Shown here one piece after another: positions 19,353 through 27,843 of a stretch of 64,000 nt of DNA (position 1 is the stretch's first letter; the number at the start of each line of letters is the position of its first letter). A model generated the notes under the pieces. That model saw only the letters and a list, made by a program, of their open reading frames with translations. It was not told the DNA's origin and ran no database searches. This DNA comes from CAZDET01 sp964504335 (GTDB lineage Bacteria; Bacteroidota; Bacteroidia; Chitinophagales; Saprospiraceae), in the NCBI GenBank assembly GCA_964504335.1, contig CAZDET010000013.1, positions 1 to 64,000 on the forward strand. Reading direction: 5' to 3'. The translations under genes were made by a program, and so were the position numbers.

Positions 19353-19585
19353 AAGAAGCCATCAACGAATACATTTCTCAGCACCTACTGGCGGGTGCCA
19401 CCGATACGGCCATTTCGAATAGTGATGACTTACTCGGTTCCGGACTAATCGACTCCATGGGCATGATGCGCCTGATTGCCTTTATCGAAGAACGCTTCGG
19501 TATCCAGGTGCCCCCGGAAGAAATGGTGCTGGAACACTTCATGACTATCAACGATATGGAAGCGTATCTGCTGACCAAGCAATAA
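19349..19585 (+). CDS. Stand-alone acyl/peptidyl carrier protein
   Basis: This 78-residue helical carrier protein has its phosphopantetheine attachment at Ser36 in the motif G-S-G-L-I-D-S-M-G. The size and motif fit free carriers such as PltL/RedO. The ATG overlaps the stop of the adenylation gene (ATGA) and its TAA overlaps the ATG of the large synthetase by one base, so these genes are translationally coupled. It should present the activated, oxidized starter unit to the condensation domain of the next protein. Confidence 0.9.
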   Translation: MKEAINEYISQHLLAGATDTAISNSDDLLGSGLIDSMGMMRLIAFIEERFGIQVPPEEMVLEHFMTINDMEAYLLTKQ

Positions 19586-22500
19586 TGAACGAAATGACCA
19601 CGGTCTATCCCTTAACCCAGAGTCAGTTACTGTTCTGGACGGGTCAGCGCATGCATCCCGATGTGCCGCTCTACAACATGATTTTTGCCTTTGAGCTGCA
19701 AGGAACGATCGCTGCCGAACACTTTCAGCGGGCGTTTTCGGAGCTGATCCGGCAGAGCGACACGCTGCGGACCGTGTTTGATCTTCAGGATGGACAGGTA
19801 GTACAACGGGTATTGCCGGCGCTGCCCTACACTTCCGAATACCTGGACCTATCAGCCGAAGCCGATCCGGACGGTGCTTTCGAGCAGTGGCTGGCGCAGC
19901 GCAAACCAACTGTATTCGATTTGTCGGAACGCCTCTTCGAATCCTGCTTAGTGCGGCTATCGGAGCAACGTTCGGTTTGGTACTTCAACATTCACCACCT
20001 GCTGATCGACGCCTGGGCGGTTTCGCTTCTGTACCAACGGATGGCCCTGCTCTATCACCGATCGGCGAACGGAGGCTCGCTGAGCGAGCAGCCTCTGCCG
20101 GCTTTCCGCGAGTACGTTCAGTTTGAGGCTGCTTCCCGGGAGGCGCTGGCCACCAAAGAACGGCCGGATTATCTGAGCCGGCCGGCGCGTCCATTTCCAG
20201 CCATGTACGGCCGGGCCAGTACGCACGGGCAGACTGGCTCCGTGCGCATTGCCGTGGATTTGGGGCCAGAACGATCGGACCGGATTCGACAGTTGGTGAC
20301 GGAGAAAGACCTGCGGTCGTGGACTCCCCATTTATCGATATTCAACGTGTTCGCTACGGTATTATTCGCCTATCTCTACCGGGTAAGCGGACAGCGGGAA
20401 CTAGCCATAGGCACCCCTGCGCACAACCGATCCACACCGCAATTCAAGCAAACGCCGGGCGTATTTATCGAACTGTTTCCGCTGCTGGCGGAAGTCGGGG
20501 AGGCCGATTCGTTCCGTACATTGATGGACCGGGTGAAGATCGAATCCAATCAGTTTCTTCGATATGCCTTGCCCGGAGCAACCACGGCTGCTATCAGCCG
20601 TAGTTTTAGCGTGGTGCTGAATTACATTACCGCGACTTTCCCCGATTTTGGCGGCATTCCCAAACGCATGCAGTGGGTCCATCCCGATCATATAGATGCC
20701 GGCCATCATTTGCGCCTGCAAGTGCACGATTATGATGATACCGGGTCCATCCAGCTTCATTTTGATTATAATACCGGGGTATTCGATCCAGCTTTGATCG
20801 ATGTTGCCCCGGGGCATTTCCTGTGCTTGCTGGATGCTTTTCTGAACGATCGCCACCAGCCAATCGACCAACCCGAGTTGCTAAGCATCCCCGAACGGGA
20901 ACACGTACTGGCGAGCTCCAGATCGCCCCTGCAAGTTGCTCCTCCGGCGGCTTCCCTGATAACGGTTTTCGAACAGCAGGCTGCCGCGCGGCCCGAGGCC
21001 ATCGCGCTGCAAGAAGGAGGGCGGAGCCTCCCCTACCGAGCGCTGAACGAACGCGCTAATCAACTAGCCCACTGGCTGTTAGCTCAGGGGGTTGGTTCGG
21101 GCCATCGGGTGGGACTATACGGTCGGCGGTCGATCGAAATGGTAGTCGGCATGTGGGGCATTCTCAAGGCGGGGGCGACCTTCGTTCCCATTCCAACCGA
21201 TTATCCAGCACCGCGCTTGCGTTACGTTTTGCAGGATGCCCGAGTTTCTTTGGTGCTGACCCAGGAAAGCCTGCGCAACACCCTTGCGGAGGAAAACGAG
21301 ATTTTACACCTTTGCCTGGACACGGAAGCGGACCGGCTCACCAATTTCCCATCGACCGACCCCACTGCTACCCCTCCGCTCGAAGCCATTGCCTACCTGA
21401 TGTATACGTCCGGTTCTACCGGACAACCCAAGGGCGTAATGATCTCCCACCTTGCGCTGGCGCATTACATCCAGGCCGCGCAGCATCAGTATGTGCTTCC
21501 AGAGCATCCGAAATTTCCGCTCTTTTCCTCCATTGGGTTCGATCTAACGGTAACTTCTTTGTTTCTGCCGCTGGCAGTAGGGGGCAGTCTGCACATTTAT
21601 CCGGAACCTACGACGGGCCCCGATCTGGCGATATTGGATGTTATTGATGACAACCAAATCGAGGTACTGAAACTCACCCCTTCGCACCTCGGCTTGATCA
21701 GGGATCGAGATTTCCGTCATTCGCAGATTCAAACACTAATCGTCGGAGGAGAGGACTTCAAGACTGAGCTTGCCCGACACATCCAATCGATCCTTCCCCA
21801 ATCGGTACTCATTTACAACGAATACGGTCCCACGGAGGCCACCGTGGGCTGTGTGGTCCACCAGTACGATCCGGCAACGGATGCGGGTACGTCGGTTTCC
21901 ATCGGCCGGCCCCTGGCCAACACCCGGGCCTACGTGCTGGATGCGCGGTTGCGGCTACTCCCGCCGGGCGTTGAGGGAGAACTCTACATCGCTGGTGCCG
22001 GCCTGGCCACAGGTTACTGGAACCAGCCCTCGCTCACGGAAGAGCGCTTCGTTGAGCATCCATATGAACCCGGCACATTGCTGTACCGAACCGGCGACCG
22101 GGCTCGCCTAAATGCCCGCGGACGAATCGACTACCTCGGCCGGATCGACCAACAAGTCAAAATTGGTGGGCGCAGAATCGAGTTGGGCGAAATCGAGGCA
22201 GTGCTTGCGGCTCATCCAGCTATCAGCGAAGCGGTTGTGGCGTTGCGGAAACGCCCGACTCGAGAAAAACCGGAAGAAGACCTCATTCACTGCAAGGAAT
22301 GTGGGCTACCCTCCAACTACCCAACGGCCGACATCGATGCGTCGGGCGTGTGCGCCTTTTGCCGTTCGTTCGAGACCTACCAGGAAAACGCCGAACGCTA
22401 TTTCCGCACAATGGACGATCTGAGGGCGCATTTCAGGACCGACCAGTTGCCCGCTGACCGGGAATACGATTGCCTGGTATTGCTCAGTGGAGGGAAAGAC

Positions 22501-23733
22501 AGCACGTATGCGCTGGCTCAGATGGTGGAGTTGGGTTTGAATGTACTGACGTTCACCCTCGACAACGGCTACATCTCCGAGCAGGCGAAGGACAACGTCC
22601 GTCGGGTCGTCGATGCGCTGGGGGTCGATCACGTATTCGGCAGTACGCCGGCCATGAATGCCATCTTTGTGGATAGCCTCCAGCGCCACAAAAACGTATG
22701 TGATGGCTGTTTCAAGACTATCTACACGCTGAGCATCCAACTGGCCCTGAAAAAGCGGATTCCCTACATCGTGACGGGCCTCTCGCGCGGTCAGTTTTTC
22801 GAGACTCGCCTGACCGAGGAGTTATTTAAAAAAGAAGAAGTCGATATCGACGGAATCGATCAAATCATCCTGGATGCCCGCAAATCGTACCACCGGGCCG
22901 ATGACGCCGTTGGCCAATTGCTCGATGTGTCGGTATTTGAACAGGACGATGTGTTCGAACGTGTGCGGTTTATCGACTTTTACCGCTACTGCGACGCCAG
23001 CCTCGACGATATGCTGGCCTACCTCAACGAAAAACTGCCCTGGGTACGCCCCTCCGACACCGGGCGATCGACCAACTGTCTGATCAATGCCGCGGGCATC
23101 TTCGTGCACAAGCAACAACGGGGATACAGCAACTACGCCTTTCCCTACAGCTGGGACGTCCGCCTGGGCCACAAGCAACGCGAAGCGGCACTGGAGGAAA
23201 TCAACGAATCCATCGATGAGCAGGAGGTGCGGCGTATGTTGGAAGAAATCGGTTACCCCGAAACCGAAGGTGAAGAATTGCTGGTGGCCTACTTCGTAGC
23301 GGATACGCCCATTTTGGAAGCCTCTTTACGCTCTTACCTGAAAGAGCAGTTGCCCTTCTACATGATTCCGACGCGCTTTGTGCCACTTGAAACCCTTCCG
23401 CTGACACCAAATGGAAAAGTGGATCGACGGGGGCTTCCCGATCCGGAGCATTCGGATTCGACTCCGGATAGTAAATATGTCGCGCCTCGTGGCGAAATCG
23501 AGGAATTGCTGGCCGCTATTTGGGAAGAGGTGCTCCTGGTGGAACGCGTGAGCGTGCACGACAACTTCTTGGCACTCGGAGGTAACTCGCTGGCTGCCAT
23601 CCGGTTAATGGCTCGAATCAACGAAGCCCTGGAAATGGATTTGCCGGTGAACCGAATGTTCGAGTATCCCACCATCGCCGAATTGGGTGCGCACATCGAA
23701 GCAATAATCCTTGCTCTGCTCGAAGAGCGCTGA
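19585..23733 (+). CDS. NRPS C-A-T with a PP-loop (WbpG-like) domain inserted in the A domain
   Basis: The condensation domain is at about 1-430 (HHLLIDAW at 137-144). The adenylation core is at about 455-890, with YTSGSTGQPKG at 607-617 and QVKIGGRR at 857-864. The specificity residues D653, L654, T657, K696, I719, G721, E746, V754, G755 and K1278 give D-L-T-K-I-G-E-V-G-K, the known asparagine code. At about 895-1235 the domain is interrupted by a PP-loop ATPase: S968-G-G-K-D-S-T, with CxxC pairs at 903/906, 923/926 and 1039/1042, resembling sugar amidotransferase WbpG. The A9-A10 part then resumes (PNGK lysine 1278), followed by a carrier domain (GGNSLA, Ser1335). The insertion site is where methyltransferase domains interrupt other A domains. 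The insert may convert the amide or another carbonyl of the bound residue to an amidine or thioamide; this is inference. Confidence 0.93.
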   Translation: MNEMTTVYPLTQSQLLFWTGQRMHPDVPLYNMIFAFELQGTIAAEHFQRAFSELIRQSDTLRTVFDLQDGQVVQRVLPALPYTSEYLDLSAEADPDGAFEQWLAQRKPTVFDLSERLFESCLVRLSEQRSVWYFNIHHLLIDAWAVSLLYQRMALLYHRSANGGSLSEQPLPAFREYVQFEAASREALATKERPDYLSRPARPFPAMYGRASTHGQTGSVRIAVDLGPERSDRIRQLVTEKDLRSWTPHLSIFNVFATVLFAYLYRVSGQRELAIGTPAHNRSTPQFKQTPGVFIELFPLLAEVGEADSFRTLMDRVKIESNQFLRYALPGATTAAISRSFSVVLNYITATFPDFGGIPKRMQWVHPDHIDAGHHLRLQVHDYDDTGSIQLHFDYNTGVFDPALIDVAPGHFLCLLDAFLNDRHQPIDQPELLSIPEREHVLASSRSPLQVAPPAASLITVFEQQAAARPEAIALQEGGRSLPYRALNERANQLAHWLLAQGVGSGHRVGLYGRRSIEMVVGMWGILKAGATFVPIPTDYPAPRLRYVLQDARVSLVLTQESLRNTLAEENEILHLCLDTEADRLTNFPSTDPTATPPLEAIAYLMYTSGSTGQPKGVMISHLALAHYIQAAQHQYVLPEHPKFPLFSSIGFDLTVTSLFLPLAVGGSLHIYPEPTTGPDLAILDVIDDNQIEVLKLTPSHLGLIRDRDFRHSQIQTLIVGGEDFKTELARHIQSILPQSVLIYNEYGPTEATVGCVVHQYDPATDAGTSVSIGRPLANTRAYVLDARLRLLPPGVEGELYIAGAGLATGYWNQPSLTEERFVEHPYEPGTLLYRTGDRARLNARGRIDYLGRIDQQVKIGGRRIELGEIEAVLAAHPAISEAVVALRKRPTREKPEEDLIHCKECGLPSNYPTADIDASGVCAFCRSFETYQENAERYFRTMDDLRAHFRTDQLPADREYDCLVLLSGGKDSTYALAQMVELGLNVLTFTLDNGYISEQAKDNVRRVVDALGVDHVFGSTPAMNAIFVDSLQRHKNVCDGCFKTIYTLSIQLALKKRIPYIVTGLSRGQFFETRLTEELFKKEEVDIDGIDQIILDARKSYHRADDAVGQLLDVSVFEQDDVFERVRFIDFYRYCDASLDDMLAYLNEKLPWVRPSDTGRSTNCLINAAGIFVHKQQRGYSNYAFPYSWDVRLGHKQREAALEEINESIDEQEVRRMLEEIGYPETEGEELLVAYFVADTPILEASLRSYLKEQLPFYMIPTRFVPLETLPLTPNGKVDRRGLPDPEHSDSTPDSKYVAPRGEIEELLAAIWEEVLLVERVSVHDNFLALGGNSLAAIRLMARINEALEMDLPVNRMFEYPTIAELGAHIEAIILALLEER

Positions 23734-23990
23734 TGGATAGCAGGCCCAAAATGTACGTTTAAAGTCGGAAGGATACCTTTTCCTAAACAAGGGCGGCAGG
23801 AGCACAAAGCACTCCACATTTAACAAAATAATAAATGTATATTTACATTAAGCTATTCGTGTAACACATATGATAAGCTAGTGCCTATCTGACTTTTCCG
23901 TACGCATAAACAGGTAAATAGCGCAACATCTTAGCCGCTGCAGGGAAGTGCCCCCGCTGTGGCCCTAACCACGTATGTAAAATTGCCAAG
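23734..23990. other. Intergenic, end of the synthetase operon
   Basis: An AT-rich stretch with a small inverted repeat (AATGTA...TACATT near 23834-23850). No clear terminator with a U tail and no good promoter match are visible. Confidence 0.4.
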
Positions 23991-24392
23991 ATGAAGACAC
24001 GCGTTCGCAGCGTCATGCTCGTAGATGATTATGCTCCTACTAATTATTTACATCAAATGCTTTTGAAGGAAATCGGGGTAGTGGAGGAGATGTCCGTCTA
24101 CGAGTCCGGTGAAGCGGCCATCCGGCATTTGGAGCGGCAGCCAAAACGATTGCCTGATTTTCTTTTTCTGGACCTCAATCTTAGAGGCATGAGTGGCTGG
24201 AAGGTCGTGGAATACCTGGAAGACTTACACGCCTCCGGCAGACGCGTACCCCGCATCGGATTACTGTCTACCATCGTACTGCCCGAACACCAGCGCAGGG
24301 CACAAACCTATCCGCTCGTAGTTGGGATTTGGGAAAAGCCGCTCTCCGAAAAACTCCTATCCCGCTTGTTCGGGCAAGCCGTACCGGGATAA
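23991..24392 (+). CDS. Single-domain response regulator
   Basis: This 133-residue receiver domain has the acidic pair in L-V-D-D-Y near residues 11-12, the phospho-acceptor Asp in F-L-D-L-N-L-R-G-M-S-G-W near residue 60 and the conserved lysine in W-E-K-P-L. There is no output domain, so it probably signals through protein contacts or a phosphorelay. No histidine kinase gene is adjacent. The long alpha/beta loop T-N-Y-L-H-Q is typical of Bacteroidota stand-alone receivers. Confidence 0.88.
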   Translation: MKTRVRSVMLVDDYAPTNYLHQMLLKEIGVVEEMSVYESGEAAIRHLERQPKRLPDFLFLDLNLRGMSGWKVVEYLEDLHASGRRVPRIGLLSTIVLPEHQRRAQTYPLVVGIWEKPLSEKLLSRLFGQAVPG

Positions 24393-24612
24393 CCTCCGTA
24401 TCGACATCCTGCTGACAATTCTTCGTTAAGGCCCTTCCCCGGCGCTTGCACTTCTCCGCTATGCGTCGTTTTTAGTTGCAGCCCGTCGCCCTTGCGCCGG
24501 ACTCTACAACTTTTATTAGCTGATCCAAAGGGAACCCCTTATTTTTACCGCCTATTCAACACACCTGACGAACTTCCCTTCGAAGTCGCGTTCCCTTTCT
24601 CACCAAAAAAAT
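24393..24612. other. Intergenic region before the beta-helix gene
   Basis: I see no gene here. A weak -7-like TATTTTTA lies about 70 bases before the beta-helix start, but without a -33 TTG; nothing else can be supported. Confidence 0.35.
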
Positions 24613-27534
24613 ATGTACATGAAGCATTTTTATCTGCTTTTACTCTTTGCGTGGACGTTCGGTACTGGCTTTGCACAAGTCACTTTCGTCGATGCCAGTG
24701 CCAGTGGTTCGGCCGACGGTTCGAGCTGGGCGAATGCTTATCCGGACCTGAATACGGCACTAGCCGACCCAATGGCCGATACCATCTGGGTAGCCGGCGG
24801 CACTTACACTCCGGGAAGCGACTCGAGTGATACGTACGTCGTCAACCGCCCGGTAGCTCTCTTTGGAGGGTTTGCCGGTACGGAAGGCAATCTTTCCGAG
24901 CGCGTGCTCGGCGCAACTCCGACCATTTTAAGCGGCGACCACAACGGCGATGACGTGCCTGGTAATTTTACAATGAATCGCGATGACAATGCGCGTACAG
25001 TGATGCTCATCGACTCTCTCATTCAGGGGATTGTTACGCTTGATGGTTTCACCATCACGTCCGGGTTCAAAAGCGACTCGGCCGACGATGCTCCCACCGA
25101 TCAATTCAGCGGGGCGGGTATCTTTTCCTACAGCCGGGTGAATATTAGCAATTGCACCTTCACCGAGCACCGGGCCGAAGGGGGGGCAGCCTTGACATTA
25201 TTCGACCGGGGTGTGGATACCTCTTCGGTGGTCAACTCCGTGTTTGAAGACAATTTGAGTACGGAGTTTGGCACCTTCCTCGTCATTGGCGTGCTCGACC
25301 TGGTCATCGACAGTTGTGAAATGCGGAACAATACCACGAGCTTCGGCACTCTGTTACTTGCCGGGGCCGCCATTATCGATGTGCGCAACTCAATTATCGA
25401 AGACAATTCCTCCATCCAGCCGGCTCCCGATGCTGGAGGAGGCGGTGCCATCTACGCGGTGCAGTCGATCGGTATTTTGATTGACGAAACCATTATTCGC
25501 AACAATATTGCCTTCCAAGGCAGTGGCGGTGGTGTTTTCGCCATTTTGGAAGATCCGTTTCCGAATCCGAATGTGTTTATCATTCGCAACTCTTCCTTCG
25601 AGGGCAATACGGCCGACGCATTCGGGGGTGGCGCCATTCTGCTCAATACCTCCTTTGGAGCGATCGGTTCTCAGTTTGTCAACAACACCAGTCTGAGTGG
25701 TTTCGGTGGCGGCCTTTACACGGAAGGGGACTCTACGATTTCCGTGATCGATAGCTGTTCCTTTTCCAGCAACACAGCCCTATCGGCCGGCGGATTACTC
25801 CTGCGCGACGAAGCTTCTCTGGCTTCTGTAAACAATTCCGAATTTGTCAACAACCTGGCCATGGGGCCGGTCAATATGACTTCCGATGGTTTCGGCGGCG
25901 GCCTGATCGCGGTGGGAAGTGCGCAAGTAGATATCGACTCCTGCCTGTTTTCGACGAATGAGGGCCGGGCCGGGGCGGCCATTTACACCGGTAGCCGATC
26001 AGTCACGCGCGTCACCAATTCCCGCTTTGAAGATAATCTCGGCCAGGTGGAAGGCTTTGCCGGGGCCATTGGCGCGGCCGGCGACCTCGAAGTTTCCATT
26101 GATGAAACCACCTTCATAGAAGTCGACAACTGCGAGTTCGTCAATAACGAATCCGAAGATGCTGGCGCCATTTACCTGTTGCGCAACGTAGATGCCCGGG
26201 TACGCAATTCCAGTTTCGACCGAAACATCTCTACCCTCGGGCCGGGCGGCGCTATCCGGAGTGATTCTTCCCGATTGGATATCGACAATTGCACCTTCAC
26301 GGAGAACAGTACGGAGTTTACGGGTGGCGCTATCTTTTCCGGATTTACCGGAAGTGCCGTGATTCAGAACTCCATCTTCACCGGAAATACTTCGGAAAAC
26401 GCCGGGGGCGCCATCATGGTACAAGACGACTCCACCACTCTTACCGTGATAAACAGTGAGTTCAATGGCAACGTCTCGCGTTCGGAAAGCGGAGCCGGCT
26501 CGGGCGGTGCTATCTTCACGCTCGGCCTCATCGAAACGACCATCGACGGCAGCCTCTTCGAAGGCAACCAATCCGGAGTGGGCGGCGCTATCGGCATGTC
26601 GCTCTTTGAGTCCGAACCAAGCTCGGAAATCACGACGACCATCGACCAGTCCATTTTCTTCCTCAACCTGTCCTTTAACCAAGCGGGCGCAGTGAACGTA
26701 GAGAATATCAACTCCGAAATCATCAACTGTGCCTTCGCAAACAATTTGATACAACCCGACGGAGGGACCGGTGGCAACGGTGGAGCCATCTCCCTGAATG
26801 CTGCCGAATCGGTAACGATGGAGACGTACATTATCAACTCCACTCTGCTGAACAATTCGGGCGGCATCGCCCCGGGCATCGCCAATTTCGACGATAGCAA
26901 CGAAGGCAACAGCACGGCCCGAAGCACCCTTTTCCTGCAGAACACCTTCGCGGTGCACGCGGCCGGCGATTCTTACGTCATTGAAGATGGCAACCCGCAG
27001 CTGGTCTCGCTGGGTGGTAACTTCTTCGGCGACGGCTCGCTGGGGGCTGCTGCCACGGCTACCGATATTGAGGACCCCACAGCTATCGGTACGGCCATTA
27101 TTCCAAACGTCGCGTTGCTCGACTTCACCCCGGTTGAAACCTCTCCGCTCGTCGATGCAGGCGTTACCGGCGAATTGGTCCCAATGGTCGACCTAATCGG
27201 AAACGCCCGCGATTCGATGCCGGATATCGGTGCAGTGGAAGTCGGTGCTACAAACAATGTGCGCGAGGACGTAGTCCAAAACGACGGCCAGCTATTCGTA
27301 CTGCCCAACCCGATTGCCGAAACCGGTGCGGTGCAGCTCATCAATGACTGGAGCGGCCGGCTGCTCTTCCGCCTATTTGATGTGCAAGGCCGGGAGCTGC
27401 AACGATGGACGGCCGAAAAGGTAACCCGGGAACAACTCTTCCCGCTACAACTAAGCAACCTGCCAAGCGGCACCTATTCCCTGTTGGTTTCTACCGGCCA
27501 GCAGGCAGTGATAGAACAATTGATTAAGCGATAG
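24613..27534 (+). CDS. Secreted parallel beta-helix protein with T9SS sorting domain
   Basis: This 973-residue protein has a signal peptide ending near F-A-Q (residue 22) and a start motif V-D-A-S-A-S-G-S-A-D-G-S-S-W-A-N-A common in polymorphic outer-membrane repeat proteins. About 800 residues of right-handed beta-helix turns follow, with repeated words such as NCTF, NNTS and GGAI. The last 80 residues are a Por secretion (type A) sorting domain: L-P-N-P near 900, then S-G-T-Y-S-L-L-V and a final K-R. It is probably exported by T9SS and attached to the surface; its function (adhesion or polysaccharide binding) is unknown. A second in-frame ATG lies 6 bases after the first. A strong terminator follows the stop. 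Confidence 0.9.
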   Translation: MYMKHFYLLLLFAWTFGTGFAQVTFVDASASGSADGSSWANAYPDLNTALADPMADTIWVAGGTYTPGSDSSDTYVVNRPVALFGGFAGTEGNLSERVLGATPTILSGDHNGDDVPGNFTMNRDDNARTVMLIDSLIQGIVTLDGFTITSGFKSDSADDAPTDQFSGAGIFSYSRVNISNCTFTEHRAEGGAALTLFDRGVDTSSVVNSVFEDNLSTEFGTFLVIGVLDLVIDSCEMRNNTTSFGTLLLAGAAIIDVRNSIIEDNSSIQPAPDAGGGGAIYAVQSIGILIDETIIRNNIAFQGSGGGVFAILEDPFPNPNVFIIRNSSFEGNTADAFGGGAILLNTSFGAIGSQFVNNTSLSGFGGGLYTEGDSTISVIDSCSFSSNTALSAGGLLLRDEASLASVNNSEFVNNLAMGPVNMTSDGFGGGLIAVGSAQVDIDSCLFSTNEGRAGAAIYTGSRSVTRVTNSRFEDNLGQVEGFAGAIGAAGDLEVSIDETTFIEVDNCEFVNNESEDAGAIYLLRNVDARVRNSSFDRNISTLGPGGAIRSDSSRLDIDNCTFTENSTEFTGGAIFSGFTGSAVIQNSIFTGNTSENAGGAIMVQDDSTTLTVINSEFNGNVSRSESGAGSGGAIFTLGLIETTIDGSLFEGNQSGVGGAIGMSLFESEPSSEITTTIDQSIFFLNLSFNQAGAVNVENINSEIINCAFANNLIQPDGGTGGNGGAISLNAAESVTMETYIINSTLLNNSGGIAPGIANFDDSNEGNSTARSTLFLQNTFAVHAAGDSYVIEDGNPQLVSLGGNFFGDGSLGAAATATDIEDPTAIGTAIIPNVALLDFTPVETSPLVDAGVTGELVPMVDLIGNARDSMPDIGAVEVGATNNVREDVVQNDGQLFVLPNPIAETGAVQLINDWSGRLLFRLFDVQGRELQRWTAEKVTREQLFPLQLSNLPSGTYSLLVSTGQQAVIEQLIKR

Positions 27535-27540
27535 ACCTTT

Positions 27541-27580
27541 GGAGGGCCTCTTTTTGAAAGAGGCCCTCTATTATTTTTTT
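27541..27580 (+). terminator. Rho-independent terminator
   Basis: GAGGGCCTCTTT and its complement form a stem of about 11 bp with a short loop, followed by a T-rich tract (27571-27580). It ends the beta-helix gene and isolates the arginine operon. Confidence 0.92.
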
Positions 27581-27588
27581 CCTTCCTC

Positions 27589-27619
27589 TTGCATCCTACC
27601 GAAACAAGCTTTACTTTTG
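27589..27619 (+). promoter_or_regulatory. Bacteroidota-type promoter of the arginine operon
   Basis: TTG at 27589-27591, a 20-base spacer and TACTTTTG at 27612-27619 match the sigma-A consensus TTG / TAnnTTTG. The expected start of transcription (about 27625) falls just before the leader-peptide ATG, so the transcript would begin almost at the leader. Confidence 0.85.
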
Positions 27620-27627
27620 AAAGCTCT

Positions 27628-27702
27628 ATGACACACAATGCGACATATTTCCAACTAGTAGTAGTGGTTCGACCGAACCGCCGCCGTCGCCGTCGCCCGT
27701 AG
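27628..27702 (+). CDS. Arginine operon leader peptide with six consecutive Arg codons
   Basis: This is a 24-codon frame, ATG to TAG, with a hydrophobic run of Leu and four Val followed by one Arg codon at 27670-27672 and six Arg codons in a row at 27679-27696. It lies between a good promoter and the first gene for arginine synthesis, 141 bases before that gene. Ribosome stalling at the Arg run when charged Arg-tRNA is scarce would change folding of the RNA: a small hairpin CGCCC-GTAG-GGGCG (27694-27707) covers the last Arg codon and the stop. Attenuation leaders rich in the product amino acid are well known for his, trp and leu operons; the use here is inferred from position and codons. Confidence 0.85.
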   Translation: MTHNATYFQLVVVVRPNRRRRRRP

Positions 27703-27828
27703 GGGCGTATACCATATATATTCCTTTCCGGAAGGTGCTTGCAAACACACTTCCTTCATCCCAACCATCTACCATTATTTATTAGCAAATGAAAACGCGC
27801 GCTAGTGCGCGTTGGCGAGGTAATCGCC
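27694..27828 (+). promoter_or_regulatory. Leader RNA hairpins of the arginine operon
   Basis: Three stems are visible: CGCCC/GGGCG at 27694-27707; AACGCGC/GCGCGTT with a 6-base loop at 27794-27813; and GGCGA/TCGCC with a 5-base loop at 27814-27828, ending 15 bases before the GNAT start. The last stem's GGCGA could instead pair with TCGCC words inside the Arg codon run, giving a switch. No U tract follows, so control may act on translation rather than by classical termination. Confidence 0.55.
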
Positions 27829-27843
27829 TTAAAACGCCCCCGA

